A stretch of DNA of 64,000 nt from Flavobacteria bacterium MS024-2A (GCA_905182305.1 CAJJBB010000007.1:1-64000), one strand, 5' to 3'; shown: positions 25,182 through 35,002, counted from the stretch's first letter. Numbers and translations: made by a program. Notes: generated by a model from the letters alone, not told the origin.

Positions 25182-27378
25182 AAAAAGTGCTTCCTTAACA
25201 TTTTTCAAAGAGTTACCCCAAAATATTTTTGCGGGTTTTGTCGTATCTCTTGTTGCTTTGCCCCTAGCTCTGGGTCTTGCTATTGCCTCTGAAGCTCCCC
25301 CATTAGCAGGAATTATTGCTGCGGTAGTCGGTGGAGTTGTTGTAGCTGTATTTGGGGGCTCTCACATAACAATTTCTGGCCCAGGAAATGGTCTTGTTAT
25401 TGTGTTATTGGCCGCCATAACCTCTTTAGGCGGAGGCGACCTTTACCAGGGATATCTTTTTACACTAGCCGCAATAATTCTCTCTGGAGGTTTATTGTTT
25501 CTTTTTGGGGCGCTTCGTTTGGGAGCAATGAGTGAGTTTTTCCCGGCCTCAGCATTACAAGGGATGCTAGCGGCAATCGGTGTGGGTATTTTAGCAAAAC
25601 AATTCCATGTAATGCTTGGACTTACGTCTGTTTCCGGAGATACCATTGAGCAGCTAATGCGGATCCCAGATTCACTGCTTCTCTTTTTGGGTTTCCATCC
25701 TTTCGCTGGAATAATTGGGGTTATTAGCATTCTCTTCTTGTTCTTTTACAGCAAGATTAGAAACCCTTATTTTCACTTAATTCCCGCGCCTATGTGGGTT
25801 GTGGTGGGCTCTATTGGTGTTGGTTATTATTATCAGCTTGTGCTGAAAGAGGTTGTGCCAATTCCGCCAGAATTATTAATTAAAATTCCTGAAAAAATAA
25901 TTTCTGCTCTCCCGCGTCCCAACTTTGAAAAATTATTAGATCTTGATTTTCTTGGTGTGGTCGTTTCAATTACACTGATTGCTGTAATTGAATCTTTATT
26001 AAGCATTAAGGCTGTTGACAAGTTAGATCTCAAAAAAAGGCGGTCAAACGTTAACAAAGACCTACGCGCCTTAGGTCTAGCAAGTATTGTAAGCGGCTTC
26101 TTGGGAGGTCTCAACGTTGTAACGGTAATTGCTAGGAGCTCTGTAAACGCAAATAATGGGGGCACAAACCGCTCTGCTAATTTTTTTCATGCAATGTTTT
26201 TAGTCCTTTTTGTGGTCTTGTTAGGTGATCAAATCCAGCGTATTCCATTAACGGCTTTAGCGGCCATTTTAGTTTTTACTGGCTATAAGCTTGCCTCTCC
26301 TGAAAATTTAGTTCGTATCTATAAGATTGGTCCTGAACAAGCGCTCATTTTTATTATTACTCTGGTTACAACGCTTTTCACAAGTCTCGTTACGGGAATT
26401 GCTGCTGGTGTCCTTTCTACTTTTATCACTCACCTTTTCTTGCGCAAAAGCCTATATCTTTTTTCATTAAATGTTTTTAAACCGAACGTTTTAATGTATC
26501 GTGAAGAGCGTACCGGAAACTATTATGTGAGCGTTAAAAACTTTTGTAGCTTTTTGAACTTTTATCGGCTTAAAATGAAATTAGATCAAATTCCTGAAAG
26601 CGAACATGCTATCGTTGATTTTTCCCTCTGTGATTTTGTAGACCACACTGTAATGGAGGGTTTACATGACTACCAGCGCTCTTTTGATCGAAAAAACGGG
26701 CTTTTTGAAACCATTGGTTTAGACATTCATGCCGCCCAAACCCAGCATCCTTTTGCTGTTCGAAAAAGCCTCCCGATAAATATGCTCATGGGGTTAAAAA
26801 ATTCGTTGACAAACCGACAAAAAAACCTTGCAGATCTTGCAAAACAATTGTCATGGAAATACCTGCCAAAAATAAACAGCAACCCCAAAGGAATTAAAGG
26901 TTTTCTGTTTTTTGAATCTAAGGTGGTGAATTATAGCGTGAACACGCTGGTCCACGAAAAACAAAAATTTAGTGTTTTTGACCTGTCTTATTCTGAAGGT
27001 GCGTTTATTACTAAAGAAGATTTAAAAGGAACCTTTTTGCTGTTTAAAAGCCCTGTTGCTCTTCCTGTATTTGTTCTTGATAAAGAAGACTTTAAAACTG
27101 CTCTTTACCAATGGGCGGGCTTTAATGATATTAATTTTAAAAAACATCCCGACTTTTCAAAACGTTTTCATTTAAGTGGAAATGACCATGTTGAAATAAA
27201 GGCATTGTTTAATTCTGACCTTATCTACTTTTTTGAAAGCCATCCTATTTTCCACATAGAGTCCAACGGTAAGCAATTATTAATTAAAGGGAATGATCGC
27301 CTTTCTGGGCTTCAAGAAATTAAAATCATGATTACCTTTGCCAAAGACCTAGTAAGCCTTCTCAAAAACCAGAAATAA
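25174..27378 (+). CDS. SulP-family anion transporter with STAS-like tail
   Basis: This 734-aa SLC26/SulP protein has a membrane domain of 12-14 segments (about residues 15-420) with the family region GGSHITISGPGNGLVIVLLA. A cytoplasmic part from about 430 contains a STAS-like segment (AIVDFSLCDFVDHTVMEGL). About 200 further residues do not look like carbonic anhydrase. Family members carry bicarbonate or sulfate, and many marine bacterial ones are sodium-driven bicarbonate importers. The upstream universal stress gene overlaps by 8 nt, so it may act as a regulatory partner. The ion is inferred. Confidence 0.88.
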   Translation: MGKKSASLTFFKELPQNIFAGFVVSLVALPLALGLAIASEAPPLAGIIAAVVGGVVVAVFGGSHITISGPGNGLVIVLLAAITSLGGGDLYQGYLFTLAAIILSGGLLFLFGALRLGAMSEFFPASALQGMLAAIGVGILAKQFHVMLGLTSVSGDTIEQLMRIPDSLLLFLGFHPFAGIIGVISILFLFFYSKIRNPYFHLIPAPMWVVVGSIGVGYYYQLVLKEVVPIPPELLIKIPEKIISALPRPNFEKLLDLDFLGVVVSITLIAVIESLLSIKAVDKLDLKKRRSNVNKDLRALGLASIVSGFLGGLNVVTVIARSSVNANNGGTNRSANFFHAMFLVLFVVLLGDQIQRIPLTALAAILVFTGYKLASPENLVRIYKIGPEQALIFIITLVTTLFTSLVTGIAAGVLSTFITHLFLRKSLYLFSLNVFKPNVLMYREERTGNYYVSVKNFCSFLNFYRLKMKLDQIPESEHAIVDFSLCDFVDHTVMEGLHDYQRSFDRKNGLFETIGLDIHAAQTQHPFAVRKSLPINMLMGLKNSLTNRQKNLADLAKQLSWKYLPKINSNPKGIKGFLFFESKVVNYSVNTLVHEKQKFSVFDLSYSEGAFITKEDLKGTFLLFKSPVALPVFVLDKEDFKTALYQWAGFNDINFKKHPDFSKRFHLSGNDHVEIKALFNSDLIYFFESHPIFHIESNGKQLLIKGNDRLSGLQEIKIMITFAKDLVSLLKNQK

Positions 27379-27427
27379 ATTAATTTTTCATCCTGCCTTT
27401 TGATTTTTGTACTTTGTAGAAAAAAGC

Positions 27428-28417
27428 ATGTTTAATAAATCCCTTTTCAGTTTCGTTTTTTTGAGTGTATTGACCGCCAAATGCCAGGAGTTTATTGGCG
27501 AAATTGAACAGTTAGATTCTGACATGGGTCTTTTTGTTTCAAAAGAGTCTAAAATTGAAGTCCTTGCCAGCGGATTTAGTTGGGCCGAAGGGCCTCTTTG
27601 GGTTTCAAAACTTAATGGCGTTCTGTTTACGGACGTGCCTAAAAACAAAGCTTATTTATGGACCGAGCGGCAGGGTCTTTCTGTCTTTTTAGATCCAAGC
27701 GGAATGACCAATTATGCTCCCCATAGCTCGAGCGAGGGTGCAAACGGTCTTGTTTTAGATTCAAGTGGCGCCCTTGTGCTTTGCCAACATGGTGATCGTA
27801 GGGTCGCTCGATTAAAAGGTGATTGGCAGCTTGACCCGCCCTCCTACGAGACTGTTATTGATCATTTTGAAGGAAAGTGGCTAAATAGCCCTAACGATTT
27901 AGTCTTTTCTAAAAACGGAGATTTGTTTTTTACAGACCCTCCATATGGATTGGACCAACAAGACGATGATTCCCTAAAGGAGCTTGATTTTAATGGAATC
28001 TTTAAATGGTCAAAAAAAGAAGGAATTGTCCTTCTAAATAAAACCCTGTCACGCCCTAATGGTATTGCCTTTTCAAGAGATGAAAAAACGATCTACATAG
28101 GGAATTCTGATCGCGAAAATTTAATTATAGCCGCCTTTGACTATGTAGATGGAGCCTTAAAAAACAAAAGGGTGTTTTTTGATTCAAAAAACATTTTAAG
28201 AAAAGGCCTTGGTTCTTTTGATGGATTAAAAGTGCATTCTTCTGGAACAATTTTTGCCACTGGTCCGGGCGGTGTCTTGGTTATTGGCCCCGAAGGAAAA
28301 CATTTAGGTACAATTCGTCCAGGAAAAGCAACGGCAAATTGTGCTTTTGATGCCGCTGAGGATTATCTTTATCTTACCTCAACGGATGTTTTGGCTAGAA
28401 TAAAACTTAATAAATGA
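27428..28417 (+). CDS. SMP-30/gluconolactonase-family exported enzyme
   Basis: This protein of about 329 aa has a signal peptide and a six-bladed propeller typical of SMP-30/gluconolactonases: LASGFSWAEGPLWV, NSPNDLVFSKNGDLFFTDPPYG, SRPNGIAFSRDEKTIYI and LGSFDGLKVHSSGTIFATG. The Glu, Asn and Asp residues in these blocks form the metal site. ATG 27428 is better than the track start at 27407, because it gives a clean signal peptide and a TACTTTG near-consensus box lies just before it. It overlaps the next gene by 4 nt. Confidence 0.88.
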   Translation: MFNKSLFSFVFLSVLTAKCQEFIGEIEQLDSDMGLFVSKESKIEVLASGFSWAEGPLWVSKLNGVLFTDVPKNKAYLWTERQGLSVFLDPSGMTNYAPHSSSEGANGLVLDSSGALVLCQHGDRRVARLKGDWQLDPPSYETVIDHFEGKWLNSPNDLVFSKNGDLFFTDPPYGLDQQDDDSLKELDFNGIFKWSKKEGIVLLNKTLSRPNGIAFSRDEKTIYIGNSDRENLIIAAFDYVDGALKNKRVFFDSKNILRKGLGSFDGLKVHSSGTIFATGPGGVLVIGPEGKHLGTIRPGKATANCAFDAAEDYLYLTSTDVLARIKLNK

Positions 28418-29271
28418 AGCTTTACCCCATAGAGGCAGGAAATTTTAAACTTGATGGTGGCTCAATGTTTGGAGTAGTTCCAAAGACTTTATGGGAGCGA
28501 ACTAACCCTGCTGACCAAAAAAACCGCGTTGAAATGGCAACGCGCTCTCTTCTAATAGAGGAAAGAGAGCGTTTAATTTTAATAGATACGGGAATGGGAA
28601 ACAAACAAGGAGACTCTTTTTTTGTTCATTATGGCCTTTGGGGCGAGCATTCTCTAGACCTTTCTTTGGCAAAAGCTGGCTTCCATAGAGACGATATTAC
28701 CGATGTTTTTTTCACCCACCTACATTTTGATCATTGCGGTGGCGCAATTCAACGCTCTAAGAGTGGGGTGCTATCCCCTGCTTTTAAAAATGCCGCTTTT
28801 TGGGTACATGAATCTCATTGGAAGTGGGCTACAAATCCAAACCTAAGAGAAAAAGCATCCTTTCTTCCGGAAAATATTATGCCTCTTCAAGAAAGTGGAC
28901 AATTAAATTTAATTAAAGGGAAAGGCCCTTTTTTAGAAAATACCGGCTTTCCTTTTTCTGTTTTTTTGGCAGATGGACATACTGAAAAGCAAATGCTTCC
29001 GCTTATAGAATATAATGGGAAAAAAGTGTTTTACGCAGCTGATCTGATTCCAACGGTGGGACACATTCCTATTCCTTATATTATGGGATACGACACTCGC
29101 CCATTGTTGTCGCTAGACGAAAAGACCTTGTTTTTAGAGAAGGCGCTATTGGAAAACGCTTTTCTGTTTTTAGAGCATGATCCACACCATGAATTAATTA
29201 GTCTTCAAAAAACAGATAAAGGCATTAGGTTAAAAGAGCATTTTAACTTTGATTATTATTTTAATTCCTAA
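28414..29271 (+). CDS. Metallo-beta-lactamase-fold hydrolase
   Basis: This 285-aa MBL-fold enzyme has the zinc motif HLHFDH (His102 onward), a later His in ADGHTEKQ, and Asp in YAADLIPT. The overall pattern (LIDTGMGNK, FFTHLHFDHCGG) is close to the AHL-lactonase-like branch that opens lactone rings. No signal peptide is seen, so it is cytoplasmic, unlike its coupled SMP-30 neighbour. Substrate unknown; a lactone is a reasonable guess. Confidence 0.85.
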   Translation: MKLYPIEAGNFKLDGGSMFGVVPKTLWERTNPADQKNRVEMATRSLLIEERERLILIDTGMGNKQGDSFFVHYGLWGEHSLDLSLAKAGFHRDDITDVFFTHLHFDHCGGAIQRSKSGVLSPAFKNAAFWVHESHWKWATNPNLREKASFLPENIMPLQESGQLNLIKGKGPFLENTGFPFSVFLADGHTEKQMLPLIEYNGKKVFYAADLIPTVGHIPIPYIMGYDTRPLLSLDEKTLFLEKALLENAFLFLEHDPHHELISLQKTDKGIRLKEHFNFDYYFNS

Positions 29272-29307
29272 ACGAGAAGTATCTTTATCAAACGTAAATT
29301 ATATACA

Positions 29308-31128
29308 ATGAAACCGTTTGTTTTCTTTTTTCTTGGCCTTATTATGTTTCAATCTGCCAAAAGTCAGTATTGGCAACAGGCTGTTGACTATACCATGGAG
29401 GTTGCTTTAGACCATAAAAGCGCAACATATAGTGGGGTTCAAAAAATTGTGTACACCAATAATTCTCCCGAAACCCTTAACAAGGTTTTCTACCACCTCT
29501 ATTTTAATGCCTTTAAACCGGGAAGTGAAATGGCGGTTCGCCAAAGAAGTTCTGCTGACAAAAACACACGTTTCAAAATTAGTTTAGACTCGTTAGCCCC
29601 AAATCAAGCAGGTTACTTAAGAGTGAGTGGGTTAACTCAAAACGGTGTTTTGCTTAATCCCATTGACTCAGAAACAATTCTAGAGGTTCCGCTCAACTCT
29701 CCCATAGCCCCAGGAAAAAGCGCGCTTTTTGAGTTGGCCTTTGAGGGTCATGTGCCAGATGTTATTAGAAGGGCTGGTAAAAATTCTAGTGAAGGTGTTG
29801 CATTTTCCATGGCTCAGTGGTACCCTAAAATGGCTGAATATGATAGTGAGGGATGGAATGCTGATCCTTATACTGGTAGAGAGTTTCATGGTGTTTGGGG
29901 AGATTTTGATGTAAAAATCACATTAGATAAAGATTTTATGGTTGCAGCGAGCGGATATCTTCAAAACGCCGAGACTATTGGAAAGGGGTACTCTGATCGT
30001 AAAAGGGCGAAAACTAAAAAAGGGAAAATAACCTGGCATTACATTGCTCCCATGGTTCATGATTTTACTTGGGCGGCTGATGTTGATTATATTCACGACA
30101 CCTACCCTGGTCCAAACGATGTGGATCTTCACTTTTTTTATAAAAATGATCCTGAAATTATTGAAAACTGGAAGAAGCTTCAACCGCATACAGCGGAACT
30201 AATGGAATATTATAATTCAAAAATTGGTCAATATCCCTATAAACAATACTCTGTTGTTCAGGGCGGCGACGGAGGTATGGAATATGCAATGCTTACCTTA
30301 ATTACTGGTGGAAGAAAATATGGTTCTCTTTTTGGTGTTACTGCCCATGAATTAGCACACTCATGGTTTCAGCATGTTTTGGCTACTAACGAGACAAAAC
30401 ACGAGTGGATGGACGAGGGGTTTACTAGCTTTATTTCCAGTTTAGCTGAAAATGAAATACTTAATCAGAATAAAGATTTTCCTTTGGAGGGATCTTATAG
30501 GGGCTACTATGCCTTAGCAGCATCGGGCGGAGAAATGCCACAAAGCACAAACGCAAACCGATATTACCACAACTATGCTTATGAAAGAACCGCCTACAGC
30601 AAGGGGGCTGTTTTTTTAGGACAACTTAGTTACATCGTGGGAAAAGAAAAAGTATTTGAGATTCTACAAACCTATTATAATGAGTGGAAGTTTAAACACC
30701 CCCTTCCAAATGATTTAAGAAGAATCGCAGAGCGTATTTCTGGAATTCAACTTCAATGGTTTTTAACCGATTGGACACAAACAACAAACACGATAAATTA
30801 TTCTATTGATGCTGTTGAAGAGGCGCCGGACGGAACAACAATTCGTTTGAAAAGAAAAGAAGTAATGCCAATGCCACTTGAAATTTTAATACAGTATAAA
30901 AATGGAGAAGTAGAGCTGCACTATATTCCTATTTCTTTAATGCGAGGAGAGAAGGAAAACCCATATAGTCTTGAGTGGAAAATTCAACCCGATTGGCCTT
31001 GGGCAAATTTGAACTATTCTTTTACTATTGATAAAGAAAAAAATCAAATTGAAGCTATTGTGATTGATCCAAGCAATTTAATGGCAGACATTGATAAAAC
31101 AGATAATTTTTATGTCGCTCCAAAATAA
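29308..31128 (+). CDS. M1-family metallopeptidase
   Basis: This 606-aa zinc aminopeptidase is of the M1/gluzincin type. It has a signal peptide ending AKSQ (about residue 19), an N-terminal beta domain, and HELAHSW at residues 347-353 with the third ligand Glu370 in MDEGFTSF. GGMEYAMLTLI corresponds to the GAMEN exopeptidase motif with altered residues. That exchange suggests a changed N-terminus specificity, as in other Flavobacterial M1 relatives. Its last 17 bases overlap the likely start of rnpA. Confidence 0.9.
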   Translation: MKPFVFFFLGLIMFQSAKSQYWQQAVDYTMEVALDHKSATYSGVQKIVYTNNSPETLNKVFYHLYFNAFKPGSEMAVRQRSSADKNTRFKISLDSLAPNQAGYLRVSGLTQNGVLLNPIDSETILEVPLNSPIAPGKSALFELAFEGHVPDVIRRAGKNSSEGVAFSMAQWYPKMAEYDSEGWNADPYTGREFHGVWGDFDVKITLDKDFMVAASGYLQNAETIGKGYSDRKRAKTKKGKITWHYIAPMVHDFTWAADVDYIHDTYPGPNDVDLHFFYKNDPEIIENWKKLQPHTAELMEYYNSKIGQYPYKQYSVVQGGDGGMEYAMLTLITGGRKYGSLFGVTAHELAHSWFQHVLATNETKHEWMDEGFTSFISSLAENEILNQNKDFPLEGSYRGYYALAASGGEMPQSTNANRYYHNYAYERTAYSKGAVFLGQLSYIVGKEKVFEILQTYYNEWKFKHPLPNDLRRIAERISGIQLQWFLTDWTQTTNTINYSIDAVEEAPDGTTIRLKRKEVMPMPLEILIQYKNGEVELHYIPISLMRGEKENPYSLEWKIQPDWPWANLNYSFTIDKEKNQIEAIVIDPSNLMADIDKTDNFYVAPK

Positions 31129-31462
31129 TAAATTTACTTTAAAACGACTTAAAAGTAAAAACACTTTAGATGCTCTTTTTAGTAATAAAAAAGGGCATAA
31201 CACAAAAAGTTTAGTGTTGAAAGTTTTGAAAAAAGAAAAGACACTTTTTTTATTTGCGGGTGTTTCTGTTCCAAAAAAAAACTTTAAAAAAGCTATAGAC
31301 CGAAATAAAATAAAAAGACAATTAAGACAGGGATTGAAAAATATTGAACATAAATTACCTTTTGGAGGTAGCTGTATGTTGATTTATAAAGGCAAAAAAT
31401 TACCCTTAACATCAGAAATAATTGATGAAACTGAGTCTTTGTTTTTTAAATTAAAAAACTAA
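31112..31462 (+). CDS. rnpA: Ribonuclease P protein component
   Basis: This protein of about 116 aa assists the RNase P RNA in removing tRNA 5' leaders. It has LKSKNTLDALF near the start and the RNR signature in KKAIDRNKIKRQLRQGLK. The track start at 31091 adds seven residues; ATG 31112 (MSLQNNKFTLKRLK) fits the family better. It lies inside the end of the M1 peptidase gene. No rpmH gene is next to it here. Confidence 0.92.
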   Translation: MSLQNNKFTLKRLKSKNTLDALFSNKKGHNTKSLVLKVLKKEKTLFLFAGVSVPKKNFKKAIDRNKIKRQLRQGLKNIEHKLPFGGSCMLIYKGKKLPLTSEIIDETESLFFKLKN

Positions 31463-31914
31463 AAAGAATTTGGCAGTAACATTCCTATGTGCGGAATACC
31501 ATCTTCTAAATAAGTTTCTCCAGAGGCTCGAAAACCATGAAGGCCATAAAATTTTTCTAAATGTGCCTGGGCAGAAATTTTAATAGCCCCACTATTAAAG
31601 CTTTTGTGGCTTTGTTTTATTGAAAACTCCACTAATTGGTGACCAAATTTTTTTCCTCTTTCGGTAAAAGATGTTGCAATTCTTCCAATAGAGCAATACT
31701 CGGGATAAATAACGCCTTTATCAAAAATTCTTGCATATGCAACAATTTCTTCATTTAAATACCCTATGATATGTAATGCCTTTTTATCCTTTCCATCAAT
31801 ATCTTGATAAACACAATTTTGTTCTACAACGAAAACTTCTGAACGTAATGCTAATATGCTGTGGAGTTCATCAATGTTAAGACTATTAAACGGTTTGCAT
31901 TTAAAAACAACCAT
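31459..31914 (-). CDS. ElaA-type GNAT acetyltransferase
   Basis: This 151-aa GNAT enzyme resembles ElaA: LRSEVFVVEQNCVYQDIDGKD near the start is the family hallmark, followed by IGRIATSFTERGKKFGHQLV for acetyl-CoA binding and FYGLHGFRASGETYLEDGIPH. Substrate unknown. It is convergent with rnpA with 4 bp overlap, and 2 bp downstream of rpiB in the same direction, so it is probably co-transcribed with rpiB. Confidence 0.9.
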   Translation of the reverse strand: MVVFKCKPFNSLNIDELHSILALRSEVFVVEQNCVYQDIDGKDKKALHIIGYLNEEIVAYARIFDKGVIYPEYCSIGRIATSFTERGKKFGHQLVEFSIKQSHKSFNSGAIKISAQAHLEKFYGLHGFRASGETYLEDGIPHIGMLLPNSF

Positions 31915-31916
31915 AA

Positions 31917-32345
31917 TTAACAGGGAATTTTATCTATCCGTGTTTGATGACGCCCTCCTTCAAAAGCGGTGTTTAAAAAAGTTAAAACCATTTCCTTTGC
32001 TTGTTCAATTGAAATAAACCTGGCCGGTAGACTTAATATATTAGCATCATTGTGTTGTCTGGCTAATGCAGCAATTTCCTTATTCCAACATAAAGCAGAC
32101 CTTATTTTCGAATATTTATTTGCCGTCATGTTTGCTCCGTTTCCACTTCCACAAATAATAATTCCGATGGTTGCTTTTCCTTCAGAAATATCTTTTGCTA
32201 CTGGATGAATAAAATCAGGGTAGTCTACACTTTCTGGTGAATTGGTCCCATAGTTTTTAATTTGATAACCTTTTGATTCTAAAAGAGAAATAATTTCTTT
32301 TTTATACTCTGGCCCCGCATGATCATTCCCAATACTTATTTTCAT
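31917..32345 (-). CDS. rpiB: Ribose-5-phosphate isomerase B
   Basis: This 142-aa enzyme converts ribulose 5-phosphate to ribose 5-phosphate. GNDHAGPEYK at the N-terminus and ICGSGNGANMTANKY with the catalytic Cys are the RpiB/LacAB signatures. ARQHNDANILSLPARF is also conserved. It faces away from rnr across the AT-rich 490-bp gap. Confidence 0.93.
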   Translation of the reverse strand: MKISIGNDHAGPEYKKEIISLLESKGYQIKNYGTNSPESVDYPDFIHPVAKDISEGKATIGIIICGSGNGANMTANKYSKIRSALCWNKEIAALARQHNDANILSLPARFISIEQAKEMVLTFLNTAFEGGRHQTRIDKIPC

Positions 32346-32834
32346 TTTTTAATTAAAATTATAAATTTCTTACAAGTTTGTTTATATACTGTTCACTAGT
32401 TTATTCATTATTTGTTTACAATTATTAAAAAAATAATTCTTTTTGTATTAGTTTAAGTTTGTATATAAAAATAAAGATAGCCCTTCTTTTAATTTTTTAA
32501 ATAGTTGTCTATTCTATAAACACAAAAAAAAGATGCTTATTAACTTTTTATATTTGAATAATTCTATTTTTTTATTAAGAATAATTTTTATTAACAGGGG
32601 TTTGTAACTTTGTATTTAACTGATTTTTAAATTTTTAATATGTTAATAATATATTATAAGCTGTTAATTTTAATATTTAAAAATTATATTAAATATTTTT
32701 ATATTCCTTATTAACACCCTATATACATCATCATTAATATAAATTTTAAAATAAAAAAAATGATTATTATGTTAATAGTGTTAATAACCCCCCTGCAAAC
32801 GTTTATTGTACCTTTGGGTTAATCAAAATAATTT
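32346..32834. other. AT-rich gap with repeated TTATTAACA 9-mers
   Basis: There is no gene. The exact 9-mer TTATTAACA occurs four times on either strand (32588, 32641, 32708, 32779). Near matches are at 32537, 32662 and 32770. The repeats fall inside about 250 bp between divergent rpiB and rnr. The motif differs from the E. coli DnaA box TTATCCACA at two bases. It may be an origin-like or regulatory region. A TACCTTTG box at 32809 probably drives rnr. Confidence 0.45.
32809..32816 (+). promoter_or_regulatory. TACCTTTG -7 box for rnr
   Basis: This exact TAnnTTTG match is 18 bp upstream of the rnr ATG. Confidence 0.6.
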
Positions 32835-34991
32835 ATGTTTAAAGAGAAAAATGAACTTCACAAATTAGAGACAAAAATATTATCTCTTTTTAAAAGTAAA
32901 TCAAAAGCCGTTCTTAATTATAAACAAGTTGCTGCTGCTCTTGATGTTAAAGACACAAAAGGAAGAAATTATATTATTAAAGTTTTAAATAAGCTTTTAA
33001 ATAATAAACAATTACAATCTTTTCAAAGGGGTCAATTTCTATATAATACTTCTGTAATTAATAAAGTAACGACTCTTTTAACTATTATTCCTTCTGGAAA
33101 AGGAGTTGTTACTGTAGAGGGTTATAATAAAGAACTTGTTGTTCCAAAAAAAGAGTTGAATAAAGGTCTTAATGGTGACACCGTTGAGGTTAGTATTCAT
33201 AAAAAAAACAACGAATTTGAAGCGCATATTGAAACAATCATTACGCGTAGTAAAAAAGAATTTGTTGGAGTTCTTGATAAACAAAACGATTTTGGTTTTG
33301 TTTTATGTAGAAATGCTAGAATGTATACAGATCTTTTTATAGAACGATCAGAATTAAAAGATTTTAAAGATGGAGAAAAGGTGGTTGCTGTATTTAAAAG
33401 TTGGGATGATAATAGAGATTCTCCCTCGGGTACTATAGTAAAAAGTCTAGGAATACCAGGAGATAAGGAAACAGAAATTCATGCAATTCTTCATGATTAT
33501 GGTCTTCCTTATGAATTTCCAAAAGAGATAGAGGAAGCCGCTTCTAAAATACCAACTTCATTAGATATAAAAGAAATAAAAGCAAGAAGAGATTTTAGAG
33601 AAACACTAACCTTCACGATTGACCCTATATCTGCTAAAGATTTTGATGACGCTCTTTCTTTTAAAATACTTGCTAATGGAGATTACGAAGTTGGTGTTCA
33701 TATTGCAGATGTTTCTTATTATGTTCAACCCGGTACACTTCTCGATCAAGAGGCATACGACCGCGCAACATCGGTATATTTAGTTGATCGCGTGGTCCCT
33801 ATGTTACCCGAAGTTCTCTCAAATGGTCTCTGTTCTCTGCGCCCAAACGAAGAAAAATTTACTTTTTCTTCTGTTTTTATTATTAATAATAAAGGGGAGG
33901 TAAAAGATGAGTGGTATGGCAGAACGGTTATCAATTCTGATTTTCGTTTTTCTTATGAAGAGGTTCAAAATATTTTAGAAACACAAAAGGAAGAAGTAGA
34001 CGCTCTTGTTTCGTTAACAAAAGTTTCTTATAAAATTCCTAGTCCTGTTTTTGATGCAATTAATATTTTAGATAAACAAGCTAAAATTTTACGCTCAAAG
34101 CGAATGAAAAACGGTGCTATTTCTTTTGATCGTGTAGAAGTTAATTTTATTCTCGATGATGATGATAAGCCAGAGTCTGTTTTTTTTAAAACATCAAAAG
34201 ACGCACACAAATTAATAGAAGAATTTATGCTTTTAGCAAATAGAAAGGTTGCTTCTTTTATTAGCAAAAAACAACCGGCACCTCCATTTGTTTATCGTAC
34301 TCATGATGATCCAGACGAACAAAAACTTCTTAATTTAAAACAAACAATTGCTCCGTTCGGATATTCCTTTAATCCAGGGAAGAAAAATATTAGCAGCGAA
34401 ATAAACGGGTTACTATCAGCTTGTAATGGAAAAAGAGAACAAAACTTAATTGATACTCTGACCCTTCGCTGCATGTCAAAAGCAGAATATACAACTAACA
34501 ATATAGGTCATTATGGTCTTGCTTTTTCGCACTACACTCACTTTACTTCTCCCATAAGAAGATATCCTGATGTAATGGTACACAGACTATTACAAACATA
34601 TTTAGATAACAAACCACATCCAACACAACAAACAATCGAAGAAGCCTGTAAACACTCGTCACAACGAGAACATCTAGCCACTAAGGCAGAGCGCGATTCT
34701 ATAAAATACATGCAAATGATCTTCATGAAAGAAAAGGTTGGTCAACATTTTGAGGGCGTTATCTCAGGGGTAACAGAGCGTGGTTTATATGTTGAAATTA
34801 TAGAAAATAAATGTGAGGGAATGATTCGTGTTATTGACATTAAAGGTGATTTTTTTAATTACGACGATAAGCAACACGCACTAATTGGTGAACGAACTAA
34901 AAAAGCTTATCAACTAGGGGACACCATTAATATAAAAGTCAAAAAAGTAAATATTTTAAGACGCTTTCTTGATTTTGTCCCTATTTCATAA
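32835..34991 (+). CDS. rnr: Ribonuclease R
   Basis: This 718-aa processive 3'-5' exonuclease has an N-terminal winged helix (about 1-70), two cold-shock domains, the RNB catalytic domain starting at FTIDPISAKDFDDAL with the metal-binding Asp cluster, and an S1 domain at the end (GVISGVTERGLYVEI). The conserved YTHFTSPIRRYPD motif is present. Length is usual for Bacteroidota. The GIN-domain gene follows after 11 bp. Confidence 0.96.
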   Translation: MFKEKNELHKLETKILSLFKSKSKAVLNYKQVAAALDVKDTKGRNYIIKVLNKLLNNKQLQSFQRGQFLYNTSVINKVTTLLTIIPSGKGVVTVEGYNKELVVPKKELNKGLNGDTVEVSIHKKNNEFEAHIETIITRSKKEFVGVLDKQNDFGFVLCRNARMYTDLFIERSELKDFKDGEKVVAVFKSWDDNRDSPSGTIVKSLGIPGDKETEIHAILHDYGLPYEFPKEIEEAASKIPTSLDIKEIKARRDFRETLTFTIDPISAKDFDDALSFKILANGDYEVGVHIADVSYYVQPGTLLDQEAYDRATSVYLVDRVVPMLPEVLSNGLCSLRPNEEKFTFSSVFIINNKGEVKDEWYGRTVINSDFRFSYEEVQNILETQKEEVDALVSLTKVSYKIPSPVFDAINILDKQAKILRSKRMKNGAISFDRVEVNFILDDDDKPESVFFKTSKDAHKLIEEFMLLANRKVASFISKKQPAPPFVYRTHDDPDEQKLLNLKQTIAPFGYSFNPGKKNISSEINGLLSACNGKREQNLIDTLTLRCMSKAEYTTNNIGHYGLAFSHYTHFTSPIRRYPDVMVHRLLQTYLDNKPHPTQQTIEEACKHSSQREHLATKAERDSIKYMQMIFMKEKVGQHFEGVISGVTERGLYVEIIENKCEGMIRVIDIKGDFFNYDDKQHALIGERTKKAYQLGDTINIKVKKVNILRRFLDFVPIS

Positions 34992-35002
34992 ATTAAAATC
35001 TA

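Noticed and set aside
29308-31128. M1 peptidase as inactive because GAMEN is altered
   Set aside because: HExxH and the third Glu are intact; GGMEYAM is a variation seen in related proteins and affects specificity more than activity.
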